Positions 11,463 through 24,499 are shown, counted from the first letter of the stretch. The stretch is 38,313 nt of DNA from Saccoglossus kowalevskii (GCF_000003605.2 NW_003145785.1:191907-230219); one strand, 5' to 3'. Notes: generated by a model not told the origin, from the letters alone. A program made the numbers and translations.

Positions 11463-12177
11463 GTAAGCATTCAAACAGAAAATGTGCTTTTAATAATTTA
11501 ATATGTGCATCTTAGGTGAAATACATCATGAGAAAGAGACGGTCGTCTTTTTATATCAATTGTCAAGTCAAAAACACTATGCAAAGGAAAGGAAAAAAGC
11601 AAAGCGAAGCGAAAACAACAACATATGCACCAGTCTACATTGTCGGACTAGCAAGGGTATTTTATGAATAAGAAAACATTCCATTGTGAAATTGTGAATG
11701 TGGCTTTGAGATTGTCACCTTGTTCTTGTGATTTAATGCTCTATGCACCAGGTGAATAGAGAAGCCTTGTCCTCTTTTTTTTTCACAATTTAAAACATGC
11801 CACACATTTACAATGTAGCTGGGAAACGGAAGCTAGTCTCATAACACAACAAAATATTTTCAGAGAGTCTTCCAAACTTCAACAATAAGTGCATATTTAT
11901 ATATTGTGGTGTTTTTTTCCTGATCTAGTGAGTTTATGCTGAATAGAATTCTTTTCTCATAAATATGTATGAACTTGAAATCTTCATAAACATTTATTTT
12001 TCAAAATAAACAATTTTGTTTACCTTGTTCAGGGAGGGAGGGTTACTTGCAGCTAGTAGTTGTTTAGCTCTTTAATGGCTCCTTCAAAACGTTTTTGTTG
12101 AAAAGATCCCTAATAAACTCTTTTGTCAATAAACTTATCATAATCCTCTCATAACATGGTTTTTAACATTCATAGCC

Positions 12178-12227
12178 NNNNNNNNNNNNNNNNNNNNNNN
12201 NNNNNNNNNNNNNNNNNNNNNNNNNNN
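12178..12227. other. Assembly gap, 50 Ns
   Basis: Exactly 50 unknown bases. The round size suggests a placeholder rather than a measured gap, so distances and element boundaries across it are uncertain. The repeat on its right side may be truncated by it. Confidence 0.99.
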
Positions 12228-12283
12228 TCATTATTCAAAACCAGGCAAATACAATGACCTAACAAGCAGCCTCTCGGCTGAGA

Positions 12284-12640
12284 TAGCTCCGCTGTTAGCA
12301 ATGCACATTTCAATTAAAAAACTGAATATGGTATCATTAGAAAATGAACAATATGTATAGTATCAATGCAATGGGACTTGCTGTTTTCAACAAGAATTAA
12401 AAAAATATCACTTTTCACCAAAAATGACAAAAATAATTATCAAAATTAGAGAATTGAAGATATCATCATGAAATGAACAAATCTAAGACAGGTCTACCCT
12501 AGGTACATACACACCAAGTATCAGAGCATTCAGGCTTGTAGTTTTCGAGAAGAAGTCGAAAAAGTTAAACATTGACACAGACGGCGGACGACGAACGCCG
12601 ACGGACAATCACTCATATGATAAAGTCGACAGCGGAGCTA
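12284..12640. mobile_element. Foldback-type dispersed repeat with GACGG-rich 3' part
   Basis: TAGCTCCGCTGT (12284-12295) and its exact reverse complement ACAGCGGAGCTA (12629-12640) bound about 357 bp. The interior holds a CACACCAAGTATCAGAGCAT motif, a GTTTTCGAGAAGAAG motif and a GACGGCGGACGACGAACGCC-type stretch near 12579-12605. Its CpG density is well above the surrounding DNA, as expected for a newer insertion. Similar CAAGTTT..TTTTCGAGAA..GACGGACGG elements are common interspersed repeats in marine invertebrates (recalled, not checked). No coding capacity is seen. Confidence 0.6.
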
Positions 12641-15600
12641 AAAAGAAGTGTGTGAACCCCCAACACCACCACACCACTCAGTCCAGAGTATAAAAGTACA
12701 AGACATCACCAACCAGGCCAACTCTGCGGTTTGCACCTTGTGTAAAAAACACAAATGCAGATTCGTAAATTATTGACAACTTCTACTGAGATAAAGCGCA
12801 CTCGTTTGTCAACTGGCAAGCGAACTGCAATAAAAGATCAAAAAACTTTGTTGAACACATTCCTGTGTGGTGGGGGTGATTTACTAGAATGACCCTCACC
12901 CTAGAGTGATCGTTAGAGAAAAAACACTTTGAGTATGCCGCAAACGATAAAAACAATTGGCTTTTCGTTAAACATCACCACCCAGGGAACAAAAATATTT
13001 CCAAACATGAATTATATTCTTGTTGTTTAATTAAAAGCATGCATGAAAAGTTGAGCCTAGTCTAGTTTATAAACTGAAAATGAACCAACAGCTCACCAAA
13101 CTACAGAATGCACTAGCACTTGATCGTAGAAATTCGAGTATAAAGGCACCAATAAATAAAAACAAATATTTGCAATGTGATCACGGCAAGCATTATTTAA
13201 TAAAATACAGCAAATATGACAAAGTTGAGCACTTCTCTCATACTAGATACAGAGCTGTCAGAGATCTGCCTAAGTAACGTAAATGGTTAATTTTCTGCTA
13301 AGAATATTAGCGATTTTAAAATGTAATTGTAATCGTGAGAACAAAATTTCAAGTTGGTGTGACTTGATGTCTTTAGGACCCCAGTCCAGTTAAAGTGGTT
13401 AATAGAAGATTCTAATTATGTGAATTTTCCCTATCCCTATAAAGGAGCTTGAACCTATTGGACAACTCTGCTAAAGGAATTCAATGCAGGAGACAACTAT
13501 GATGTCAGCATAAAGTTCAAACGCCCGACGAAACGAGCATAAAGAAACTACGATGACAACATTTCAGTTATACACAAAACAGCCCTGAAAGAGTGACATT
13601 TATAAGTGTCTTCGGGAAAGAAAAGCCCTAAAGAAACTCATAAAAACACACATGCTTGAATGGCATCCCCGGCACCGCAGAGGAAAAAAATACGAACAAT
13701 TGTCGCATAAACCTTTTATTCGTACATCTAAATCATGGTGTGGACAATATAACACCATAATAACATTGACAGTTTGCATAGACTCACCAGCTTTGGGCTT
13801 TCAACAAACAGGCACTTAAAAATTAGAGCAAGTTATCAAAATCAGGACAAATGTCTCGCATTATTTTGTATAGGGCCCCTATAAGAACACAAAGATGTAA
13901 CCATAGACATGATTACGATCCAGAGAAGAAACGACTCTATTCTTGCCCAATATACTCCTAATCAAAGTATATCAAACTCTATGTGATTTGGTGATTGTTA
14001 CACGTAGCTAATCAGTCCAACGCACACTGACTATCAAGAACTGACATTACAAAAAACTCTCCCTTCTAACAAATTCAGCCAACCTTATCCCTTCAAATAA
14101 CTACAGTAAAATCTGAAACCAATTACAATTCTTTTGCTGTATGAAAAACCACAGGTCTCTGAGTTGCCGAAGTTTACTTCAATGAATTGGTCACCATGGA
14201 CACCATTTACTTTAATGAAGTCAGTTTACCTGCACAATTTACAATTTTGATGTATGGCGTCATATACTGATAATAGGACCATGCTTTGTGAACACTGAAC
14301 GGTTTGATACCCAATTTTCAGTTATTTGATTTAAGAATATCAGACAGAAAACGTGTTTACCCTCTCTGTGTAACGTGAACCAAGCCCTGGAGGCTAAAGT
14401 AATCGTTCTCTAGTCTTCATTATTACGATGGCAGGTATACCCAATTTGCTGTAAAGCTGACAGCCCGTGGTATTAGGCACGCTTTCATCTATGTAGAGAC
14501 CTGATTACCCAACATGCAAACATTCACGGTGTTGTTCCTAGGTAATTCCACATCAGTTTAGTTGCCATCATTTGCACTTGATTGCGGCACCAATACTGAT
14601 GTTCTAAAACAGATGGGTTTTTTCTCAAAGGTATCCTTCAATGATAATTGATTTCAAGGCTAGCCCTCAGAGCTTTCCACTATTTGCTGTGCACTGATTT
14701 CAACCATCCAATGTTCTTTTAACTTTGTAAAAGAAAAATCTGTAATTCTGAATTTATAATATTGGGTAATAGTAAAAACATCAACTTCGATGTAAGCATT
14801 CTTTTCTTCTCCCTATACATCACATTGATATGCAAATGAAGGGGTGTCACATGATATCTATGAGAGCACCTGACTGGGCAGAAGTAAATTGTCGGAATAA
14901 TGTGTACATTCCCTTTTCTCCACAAGAACAATAAACTTGAACAAACAACACAATGAAGGACATCAAGGACATGGAGAGCAAAGTTGTAAAACAGGATTTG
15001 AAAAAAGATGGATGAGTTAATGGGTAAATTAACAACCTATTTATGTCTGATTTCTTGTATAAAACCTAGCAACAATGTATCCTATTATCACCCAGCAGGG
15101 AAGACCAAGAAGACTTCTTATTAATCATAATTTCATAAATGAGAGTACATTTGATAGCCTGTACAGATTTTTTATTATTATAGTATGTTATTACCACGTC
15201 AATGGGGTCCCCAATGAGTAATAAAATTAATTTGCATAATATTAAACACACAATGTCTAGTTCATTCAGACAGCTTGCAAGTGAGAGGAAGAGATTTTTT
15301 TTTGCACTGAATTCTCTATCGTGATTATTACCGCAGTGGCCGCCATAATCTGTAATTATTACCATAGCGACAGTCACAATGCATTAGCTTACGTACATGA
15401 TGTACACGAGTTTTGGCCCAGCGGCCATGATTAACTTTTGAGAGCATCTCATTTGAGGGTGAGGGTCTCACTGTGATAAAAATATATGAATTATCAATTT
15501 CTTTTTATTCGTCTGTTTGACTTGCAATATATGCGAACACAAAAATAGGTAGTATGTACCAGTACAAGTGTTTGATGATTGCTTTTCCACAAACAGATGA

Positions 15601-16678
15601 AATTAATGTTATAGCAGATGATTAGTACATAACTGAAACCTGCATATGATTTTACAGTATGAGCCGTAAATGGGTAATTTTATCCTCCTTCAAAAATCCT
15701 CCAGGTAGAATAATGGTGATGAGTGCACTAAATAAACTATCATATAAGCACTTCAACAGAAAGTACTTTGATTATCAAATAGAAATACCCATAATCTCCA
15801 ACTGCTAAGAGAATGGTGGGATATCTACGCTGTAAATTTAAGAGGAAATAATTTTATGCTATGGAAACCTGCAACTGCTTTTCCAAAATAATCTTGCTGA
15901 GAAAAAATGCCATTGGAATAAAAATAAAACCAGAATTATGATATTATTTTTAGGACAGACCATGGTGGTTATTGTGGACAAAGACCTATTTATGGAAGTG
16001 AGGTCATTGCCCGCTCTGACAGCTATGGCTTAAAAAGACTGAAGAGGGATGCACTGAATGAAGCCATTTCCGTTTTGGAGAATAGACTTCTGTTCAAATC
16101 CCAGTCAACAACATAAATTACTTTTTAAATGCCTAACCATGTGAAAAAAATAACATGATCATCAGAGTACGGCAGCAAACCTGGTATCGCTAGGAATTTC
16201 GATAGAATTAACTGATGCCTAAAAGTACAGGAACTAACAAAGTGATATCGTAGGCATAAATGAAAGAATGTTTTTGTTTTTTTTCTCTAGCATAGTGATT
16301 GTAATATCAATGGTTTCCTTAATTTAATGTGATTAGACTGGGTTATATCAAGGTGGCGAAAGAATATGCAGAGTATTTCATTCACAGCGTGGTATACATT
16401 ACAACATATTTATAAACATAGCATGCAGAGTTTTTTTTTTTTTTTTTTAAATTAGCATGAACAGTGTCTCTTATGTGCATAAACAATGTGCCTTACACTC
16501 TAATAAAACAAATACAGAGACATTAGAACTACATCAACCAACATGAACTACATCATTTTTGTAGGTATTTACTGTTGCTAAATAAAGACAAGTTTGCTAT
16601 GTTTTGTGTTACTGGATTGAATGTCATTTTCCTGAGGGGGTATGGAGGATATGTGACTTTTCAGCTCATTATACTTAC
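12641..16678. other. Non-coding stretch, no gene seen
   Basis: The longest open frame is 103 codons on the minus strand (15066-15377), without domain signature. A 40-bp-spaced direct repeat of ATTATTACC lies at about 15326-15363. A perfect octamer word ATGCAAAT occurs near 14830. Nothing else stands out. Confidence 0.5.
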
Positions 16679-16759
16679 AAAGTAGTTTGCATATCATTTC
16701 AATATATTGCCATTGACCAATGATGCAAGAGTTTGAAAATCCGTTCATGTCTTTTTTAA
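16679..16759 (-). CDS. Weak candidate internal exon, minus strand
   Basis: On the minus strand a TCATGGTTTTCAG acceptor is followed by 81 bases ending in a GTAAGTAT donor. After two split-codon bases it reads 26 codons beginning KKDMNGFSNSCIIGQW. The donor is strong at intron positions 1-6 but has TT rather than AG before it. No family was recognised. The strand agrees with the proposed minus-strand transcription unit that starts near 26.9 kb. Chance occurrence in 38 kb is likely. Confidence 0.12.
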
Positions 16760-17744
16760 CTGAAAACCATGACAACCACATGAATAACACAATAATCTGT
16801 CATAAAATTCACAAAAACTGAACAAATCTTGAATGAAATTGCCACAATCACAAAGATGGGAAAACTAATTGGGCTTATTAAATTGACATTTATCATGTCG
16901 AAGACTTTTTGTATAGAGAAAATATTCAATGATAATGACAGTATACATGTACTTTAGAAACTGTATCTACAATGACAAGTCATGTGTATAATACAGGGAA
17001 CACTTAATTACTTCAGGTTGACCATTAGAACAGGGGTAGTAGACGGTAAGACTACAGTAATAGGCAAGTTTAATCTGTTTCCTCACTTTTTTTTTTTTTC
17101 AAATGACGGCTTTTGCTGTGATATTTGTTGCTTTTCTTTATCAAAGGATTTTTTTATAATTTTTTTCTGTGCAAATTTTTTCTAAAAACACCCTTCTCCC
17201 CCAAAAATTATAATGGTCAACCTCAATAAAAATCACTATGATAAACGTATTAATTTTGACAAATGTTTATGAATTTTGAAAGTCGGGAAACAGCAAAATT
17301 TTGTCGTAAATATTTTATTTGGAATCATTAAGACAATGACTTGCAGTGACCTTCACAAAATTTCTTGCGCACAATTCACCTGAAATTATTAAATGATAAT
17401 GGTGAAAAAAATATTCACTGCATGTTCCTGTGACTAATTCTGCAGATTAATACAAGTTTCGACCACCATGTTATGTAGTGCCCGCTTGTATATTGTGTAA
17501 ACATTGTATTTTGATATGTGTTACAGATACAATGTATAGAATGATACTACCGCAACAGGGGCATTATAGGGTACATGTACCGTATTTACTGGTACTCCGC
17601 TGCATTAGTAAACCATCTCGAAGCCAAAACAATTTATACTGTTTATATCACCCTCCTACTGTTATCAGTTATGACATTAACACAAGCTGATGCGATCACA
17701 ATAAAATAAATGAAGATAACACAAAAAATGTTTGCAAAAAGCTT

Positions 17745-17918
17745 AGCATGAATACCCAATCTTTTTATTTATAATTGGTTACAAATGACATGACACACTG
17801 GCAAAATATTGACAACTTCTGAAAGCATTGTTTAAAGCATGAATCTTTCTTTTCATATTTCATTACAATTGACATGATACACCGGCAAAATATCAATAAA
17901 TTCTAGAAGCATTGTTTA
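17745..17918. repeat. Diverged 91-bp tandem duplication
   Basis: Copy 1 (17745-17835) and copy 2 (from 17836) share AGCATGAAT, then a CATGA(C/T)ACAC(T/C)GGCAAAATAT block and a GAAGCATTGTTTAA-like block in the same order. Substitutions are spread throughout, so the duplication is old. Confidence 0.75.
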
Positions 17919-18986
17919 ATCGTTTCCAGTCGCATTCATTCATACAACCATATGGTACAGTGAATCGAACAGACAGGATTATATCATTTTTCAAAGCGGC
18001 AACAAAATTGACTGGAAGCAATGCATAGAAAGAGGATCTAAAAAAGCTGACAAATCATAAAGTACAGCGTGCTGCATCGGCAATGCTTAGAATATATGAA
18101 AGTGAAAGTCGGACAAAACATCGATATATGGCAGCCTGCATACAGACAGTGTAATCATTTATAATATTCAATTTAAAAGTTATACTGACCCAAATTTTAA
18201 AGACAATACTAGTATGACTGACCAGTAATTTCTGTAATTTCTGTTTATTTTTATTTTCATCCTATCGGTAATTACTATGCATTGTGTTGTATCAATAAAC
18301 ATAAACTTGCTGGTATAGCAGCGAAGTACACTGGTAAACACTAGGGGCACTAGGGCCACTAGACTCGCCCAAACTATTACACATCACCAAAGAATACATG
18401 CAAGTAAAGAAAGTGCTACTACAGATACACTGAATACAGGTAGGATACATGCACAATTGTGTATCAACGAACGATCTGATGGATTTGAACAGCAGAGACA
18501 AAAGGGTACTGTATAGGAAGAAATAATTGCTGAGTTTAATTTTCACGGATTTCAGATTAATAGAGTGATAGGTATAAAGCTGAGGAATGTTTTATAAATG
18601 TTTTATAAATATAATTATTTATAAATCAAATATGACTGGTAGATTCAAAATTGACCAATATGGTGACATCACGAGTTCTGATTAATTTTAATTAGTTAGT
18701 TCAGCATCATCCAATCAGCAAGCCCTTCATTTTGAATAATTGAGTGTTCACAGTTGCTACAATGTATGTCATATGAACACTTGTATGCATATTAGTGGCA
18801 TAAACAATGTGATCATCAAATATTTGAATTTGAATAAAAGCTGATGATCGGTACATGTATTGTACTATTGTAATACGTTTATAAACAAAAGTACAGCCCT
18901 TCTGTCTTTACTGTATTCGCTGGTTTTTAAACTTACTGGTTTGTGGAGAAAACAGTACAATGTATTATTAAATTTGAATATTACCA

Positions 18987-19031
18987 GGGTTTTAATTTAG
19001 CGCATTCAGCTAAACAGCGAAATTGAAACCC
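18987..19031. repeat. Short hairpin
   Basis: GGGTTTTAATTTAGC and GCGAAATTGAAACCC pair at 13 of 15 positions around a 15-16 base loop. There is no poly-T run or other terminator-like feature. Function unknown. Confidence 0.4.
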
Positions 19032-20849
19032 AGTTACAGATTAAGCCCTATACCAGTATCCATGGGTTCGTCTCAAAATAACGTTCATAGATTCCATGAG
19101 GAAAAACACTCAGTGAGATGACACAACAGACAAGCTGTAAATATCAATGATGGTTTAAACTATTGAAAAGAACTTCCTGTTTGTTTTCTTCAATATCCAG
19201 TTATCCAGCGAGTTGACTAGGGTCATATAACAAGATGATGTCACTAGCCTCCTTAAAAATTTAATTGGTAGGCAGGTAAACACACCAGGTAAAACATAAA
19301 CACATAAAACAACAACAAAAAAACACTTTTATGATGTTTAGATGATAAATGTCTCATTGAATTCAATCTTATTGGTTTGCAGTCCCATAGCTCTTTATCT
19401 ACGCGATCTTGCTACATGTGTATTAAAATAAGGTCAATGTACAACAAATTGATAAACACCATTTTGGAAGAAACTCACACAAACAATTGACCAGAAACTT
19501 GATTTATCAGTCAAAATGTCAATTTGGCACAATTTGGTTAAATTCTAGTGTACAGGGAAATAAAGTGAGGCTATTCCTGCTGAGACTACACGCATGCGTA
19601 ATGTGTGCATTCTGTCTTGTGAATCTACCACATATTGCAGAACAGTTGACAACCAGATGTAAACATCACCCACTCTGATAATGCTGTGGAACTAAGGCTA
19701 ATAATCTCATGAATACATTTTATATGATCCATCCACATGGAGAAAAATGTTTCAGATCACTTATTTTTGATTTGTGAAAACTAATTAAACCATCTGTTCA
19801 TAGATTTAATAAAAATTCATAAAACCCAAGTGCGAATATGTGACATAAAATATTAAATCAATCGAAGTGTTATTTTTATGATTTAAAAAGGACTTGAATA
19901 GTTCCTGATTCCAAGAAAAAATCAATAAATGTTCTATATCGATAATTGTGTGAAACTTGAATCCCAGATACAGGTATTGAATTTTACTAGCTCAACTACC
20001 GGTAAAATAATACTTGGTTGTCATGACAAACACGCTACAGCGTCACCTCATACATGTATTACATGTGGATAGAATTTTTTTTCTAAACTAGTTTCACAGA
20101 CCTACATAATTTTTTACATATTTTTTTAAACATCTTAATGAAGAGAGGTAGCAATAGTAAAACTATGAAATTACAAAAAAATACATTAAAATGTGCAAAA
20201 CTTTTCATCAAAATATTGGCAGATAAAAATTATTCATTTATCACAACTGTTTCGAAGAAAAAGGGAAAAAAAATTATGAAAAACTGTAAACATGAAATAC
20301 TTTTTAAAAAATGTTTTTAAAAAAATGAGCTAAACTAAAAATCAAATAGAATATACCTGCAATTGTGAAATGCATTCCATTTAAATAATGTACTTATCAA
20401 ATGATGAAATATTTTTTTTATGAAGAGATATAATTATCTTAGGATGAGTTACGGGGATTGCTTAGGTTTAGTAATAATAGCAAAACTGTTACAACTGAAT
20501 ATAACAGCAGTTGACTACATGAAAAAGGACATTTTACATAAAAAATAGACAGAAAATACAACTTTTTATGAATCAATACTAAAATTAACTAAATGAATAA
20601 TTAATTCTTTCTCCCTTGTTGTTTTCCCCCGTTATCATAATATTTTAGTAAACTCCTGAATGATACACACTGCTGCACACACTGAAACAAATAAATTTGT
20701 TTATCGCTATCTAGGGAAATTTTAAAAAGTATGACATTTTGATAAAATAATCATAGTGTCTGAATGTCGTTGTTATAATGTACAACACAAATAAACACTT
20801 TTAATAAAAGTAAGAATAAGTAAAACACAAAAAACGAAATACATTTTGT
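19032..20849. other. Non-coding stretch, no gene seen
   Basis: Frames are short and low in complexity. A perfect 12-base palindrome TTGTCATGACAA (20018-20029) and a CTACCGGTA word near 19997 are the only small motifs of note. Confidence 0.5.
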
Positions 20850-21063
20850 ACTATACAAATACTTTATTTTAGCTGGAATTAATTTTCACTAAAAAGACCT
20901 TTTGGATATTTTGCATGGAATTTATTTTCACTGATTTTTGGCGAGTTGAATGTAAAATATAGGAAAAAAGGTATATTCGCAGGATTTTATTTTCACTGAA
21001 TCATTCCTTCAGCTAAAATAGCGAAAATTAATTCCAAGCGAAAATAAAGTATTTTACAGTAAT
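20850..21063. mobile_element. MITE with ATACTTTATTTT / TTTTCGCT inverted termini
   Basis: AATACTTTATTTTAGCTGGA and AATTAATTTTCACT at the left (20859-20890) match the reverse complement of the right end (about 21020-21054, AGCGAAAATTAATTCCAAGC then GAAAATAAAGTATT). Outside these, ACTATACAAA (left) and ACTGTAAAA (rc of right) also align, which extends the arms to about 45 bp with mismatches. The interior repeats a TTATTTTCACTGA-type motif twice. No transposase is present. Related ACTGTAAA..TTTTCGC elements are recalled as widespread in invertebrate genomes. Confidence 0.75.
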
Positions 21064-21563
21064 CAATCCATGTCAAGGTTTTCTTTTCACATCAGTAAAT
21101 GAATATTTCAGTAGATTTTAAAAATGTTCATAAATGACTAATTGATAATAGGGACATTTGTCCATCATGACATGTCAAATCAACCAATAAAAGTAAGCGA
21201 CATATAATTTCACAGCAACAACAGAGGTGAGAACAAGCGTATATTTGTAAATAGGAAAACCACTCAAACAAAAAGATTAATACCAAAAGCACCCTTCTTC
21301 AATTACTAATCTTTTGAACCCTATTATTTTCTTTTAAAAATTTGTAAATTTATATTTTGAATACATAATTTCCAAATTTGTTTTAAAACACAACAGAAGT
21401 TGATTTTGGTGTTAAAATGGATAAGGCAGGTTCCTTAATCAGGAAGATTGCACAATGGAATCATGGGATACTATTCTTTTAGAATAAACAACAAATCTGT
21501 ATTATTTTCCATTGTCTTTATTCCAGTAAGAAACTGAAAATCAACCTAATAATAACTGGGCGC

Positions 21564-21782
21564 TTAAACCTTTTCACCACCAGACTTTCTCGCCTTAATT
21601 TTTCTGTACCTTTTCCTTTTATTCTTCAATATTTCTGGAGCTAACAAACAAAATTTGAGTAAATTTTCAGTTTTCACTCAAAAAATTTGGCTATTTTTGC
21701 TTTACTTATTTGAAAGAAAGTGCAGACAGGACTATTTTGTAATTTGTGATTAAAAGAAGGAACTGGTGGTGATAAGGTTAAA
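21564..21782 (-). mobile_element. MITE family A, copy 3 (best preserved termini)
   Basis: The ends TTAAACCTTTTCACCACCAG and CTGGTGGTGATAAGGTTAAA are inverted repeats matching at 18 of 20 positions. TTAA is present at both ends, which fits a TTAA target-site duplication as in piggyBac-type elements (family knowledge; the assignment is inference). The 219-bp element has no coding capacity. It lies in the opposite orientation to the copies at 476-700 and 22106-22262. Confidence 0.8.
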
Positions 21783-22105
21783 TAAATTAAAAAAAAACCT
21801 TTTCATTAATTTATCATAACAGTTAACATAATATCATAATGCTTGAATATGCTACAAAGTGAGAACATTTTTCCCGAAAGATGAAAGCATGGCTTCTCTA
21901 TTGTTAGAGTAGAGCAGCATCCAATAAGAGAGGTTGTCAATGATACAACATCCAGGCCTCACAATTTCCACTTCTATGCGAGTGTATCAATAGAACATGA
22001 CGAGCCAAGCACGATTTGATCTGCCCATAAAACATATCACCACAATGATTTGACCTGCAGATAATATTGTTCCTTATCTGAGATAGGTGAATTTTCAAAA
22101 CATTT

Positions 22106-22262
22106 TTTAACAATTTCACCATCTTTTCATCACAAATCAACAAAACAGTGCTGTTTATAGTTTGCACCTTCCTTCATAAGATTAGGACAAAAATAGTCAA
22201 TTTTTTTTTGAATAAAAACTGAAAATGGACTCAAACTTTGTCCTTCAAAATATGGGTTCATT
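22106..22262 (+). mobile_element. MITE family A, copy 2 (3'-truncated or diverged)
   Basis: It starts TTTAACAATTTCACCATC and continues through TTTTCATCACAAATC, TATAGTTTGCACCTTCC, AGGACAAAAATAGTCAA and TTTGAATAAAAACTGAAAAT, in the same order as copy 1. Similarity fades after GGGTTCATTCACCAA, and the CTGGTGGT terminus is absent. It lies only about 320 bp from the inverted copy at 21564-21782. Confidence 0.7.
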
Positions 22263-23646
22263 CACCAAAATGTATACATAGTTTTTTATCAACATAAATA
22301 TGTGTGTGTGCGTATGTATAGAAAACATCCTATACCCATAATAAACCTGCCACAAAAAAAAATATTTGCAAAAAAGTTGTAGACACAGGGTATGTAAAAT
22401 AATTTACACAACTTCAAGCAGAAAATCAATATTATTTGACAAACATAAATGTTATTTGAAATAGCAGTTGTTCACTGGTTAGATAATAAAGTGAAGCAGG
22501 TGGATGGGATCACAAGAAAGTTGTACATTTCTAGTTTCCGTTCAGCTGGTCTACAACTGACCAGGGCACGACCTGCTTTTTAATATTTTTTCTTAAATTT
22601 ATGTTGTTATAGGCAACCAAAATGACCCCCTTGTGATGGTTATAATGCTGGAATGTTAATATTACTCATTTGCAACAGCACCTACAATGTACATGTTTTA
22701 CAGCTATTTGCAAGCAATTATCATACATGTTATACCATGATAAACTATTTCTGAAAAAAATAACCAGAAACGCAGCTCATGCTCCCTAAAAACACATTTC
22801 TGGGAGAGTGGAAACATATAAAAACATAATCAGTGTGCTAACTTGGTCGCTTTTTATACAAAACATTCAATTTGAGATGAATTTGGCTTTGAAAAAAATG
22901 TTTTTAAAGTGAGTCCACGCCCCAGCAACACCAGGATGTATGCCATGTAGGGGGTTACGCACGAAGACAATAATTTCCCACTTGCCCTATTCTCTAGAAA
23001 TACCTTTAGTCAATACGCAAGTATGAGTGCATGTCATTCTTACGTACCACAATGTAAAGTCAAGTTAATTAGTCTAATTGGCAGATAAAATCATCTTTTA
23101 TATTAAGTGACAGTCGTAAACATCCGAATGCCTTAACCCACGCAATGGTAGCCTATGGAAAGATGTACAGTGAACACATTAATTATTCACTGGGCTTTAA
23201 TTTTTACTATTTTCTCATTGTTCCAAAGGCATCTCTTTAAATACTCAGTGGAAATTAATGCTTTTTACAGTGGGTTAGAACATATCTAACTAGCCATAAC
23301 TAGAGACAATTTTGGTGTTAGGGAAAAGGGAGGTAACTTCAGTTTCAATGCATCCACTCAAACAGAGAGAACTACCGGTAGGATGTGTGAACTTAGAAGT
23401 CAAAAATACTAAAAATGTTGATATCAAATTAAGATACATGTATTAATGAATGATTGGTTATTGATCACCCTGATGACTGCTGCACAAATGTTTTAAGCAT
23501 TTACAGTTGCCTCTAAGCTTCTTGGGAACTAAACTAACCCCCCTCCTCCTCCCCCTCAATGGACTACCCCTTCCTCTTTTCCCTAAATGATAGCAAGACA
23601 TTTCACACTTTTATTTAATTTTACTTGAAACCAATCCTAAATTCAG
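22263..23646. other. Non-coding stretch, no gene seen
   Basis: This holds a short TG/TA repeat near 22300-22320 and a pyrimidine-rich run at 23538-23585 (CCCCCCTCCTCCTCC-like). The latter could serve as a distal polypyrimidine tract for the exon candidate to its right. No coding frame is convincing. Confidence 0.45.
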
Positions 23647-23720
23647 CAATGAAATTGAACTTATTGCCAAGGAGAAAAAGCAAAATAATGTACTGCTGGA
23701 GGGTCTGGGTGTGCAGCTAG
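23647..23720 (+). CDS. Candidate internal coding exon, unrecognised protein
   Basis: A T-rich tract and AAATTCAG acceptor precede 74 bases, and a strong CTAG|GTGAGC donor follows. After one split base the frame reads NEIELIAKEKKQNN then VLLEGLGVQL, with one base left over. The Lys/Glu-rich start and non-AT-biased codons look more like a real exon than most frames here. In-frame stops lie upstream (near 23590) and six codons past the donor. An antisense frame of 82 codons (23611-23859) is also open but is Ser-rich and unconvincing. No family was recognised. A plus-strand exon would conflict with a minus-strand gene filling the left region. Confidence 0.25.
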
Positions 23721-24499
23721 GTGAGCTAGCGTGACATATCCGACATGTTCTTTCTTCATATACTTGGCAAATGATTGATTGTGACTGCAAAAGAATGACT
23801 TTAACTAGCCCAGGGGAAGAACTGGATGAACTGCATTGATGTGAGGACAACAATTTCATTAATTCCGCACCTGTTCCGTTATGAACATATGGGTTAATCC
23901 TGCCTCATACACAAGTTAGTAATGAATTAAAATCCACCATCTTTTCTGTAAAACAGTTTGTTAAACATAAATAACCATTCTGTAGATAATGTAAATTCTG
24001 CAAGACATTCACATGTCAGTCCACCTCTACCACCACGCCAACCCTCACTGTGATGCATGATCAGGTTAGACACATTCACACATGATCAGTAAACCCCAAA
24101 ACCATGATATAGAATAGAAATAAAATTTTACACAATACGCCCAATACACAATACAGTTGTTATTGAAACAGTAATGGAAAGGTATTTCCAAATGTTAAAT
24201 AAGCTTATTGCTATGTAAATGAGACATACATGAACAACAGTCAACTTTTCACATCTTTAAATTCATTAAATATGTAAATTTTAATTTCTTAAAAAATATT
24301 TATCAAAACCTGTAGACAGAGAAAAATTATGTCATTTTGTAAATAAATATAACAAAATAAAAATGCTTCTTTAAGTTGTGAAATTTAAGGCTACCTGATA
24401 GTCAAAGGTCAACAAAACAAAAATTAAATCAACATGAAGAAGACTCATTATTTGTCTTTGTACCAACTTGAACAAAATCATTCCAGACATGTCCACAAA

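Noticed and set aside
12053-12109. Possible minus-strand terminal exon reading GSFQQKRFEGAIKELNNY then stop
   Set aside because: The wording looks protein-like, but it is only 18 codons, the acceptor (GAGTTTATTAG) is weak, and it lies beside an assembly gap.
15066-15377. 103-codon minus-strand ORF beginning MTVAMVIITDYGGHCG
   Set aside because: Starts with a plausible ATG, but no motif, no splice or promoter context, and hydrophobic runs from T-rich DNA; length is within chance for this much AT-rich sequence.
16060-16115. tRNA-like B-box word (TGTTCAAATCCCAG) suggesting a tRNA gene or tRNA-derived SINE
   Set aside because: No matching A box, anticodon arm or acceptor stem could be built around it.
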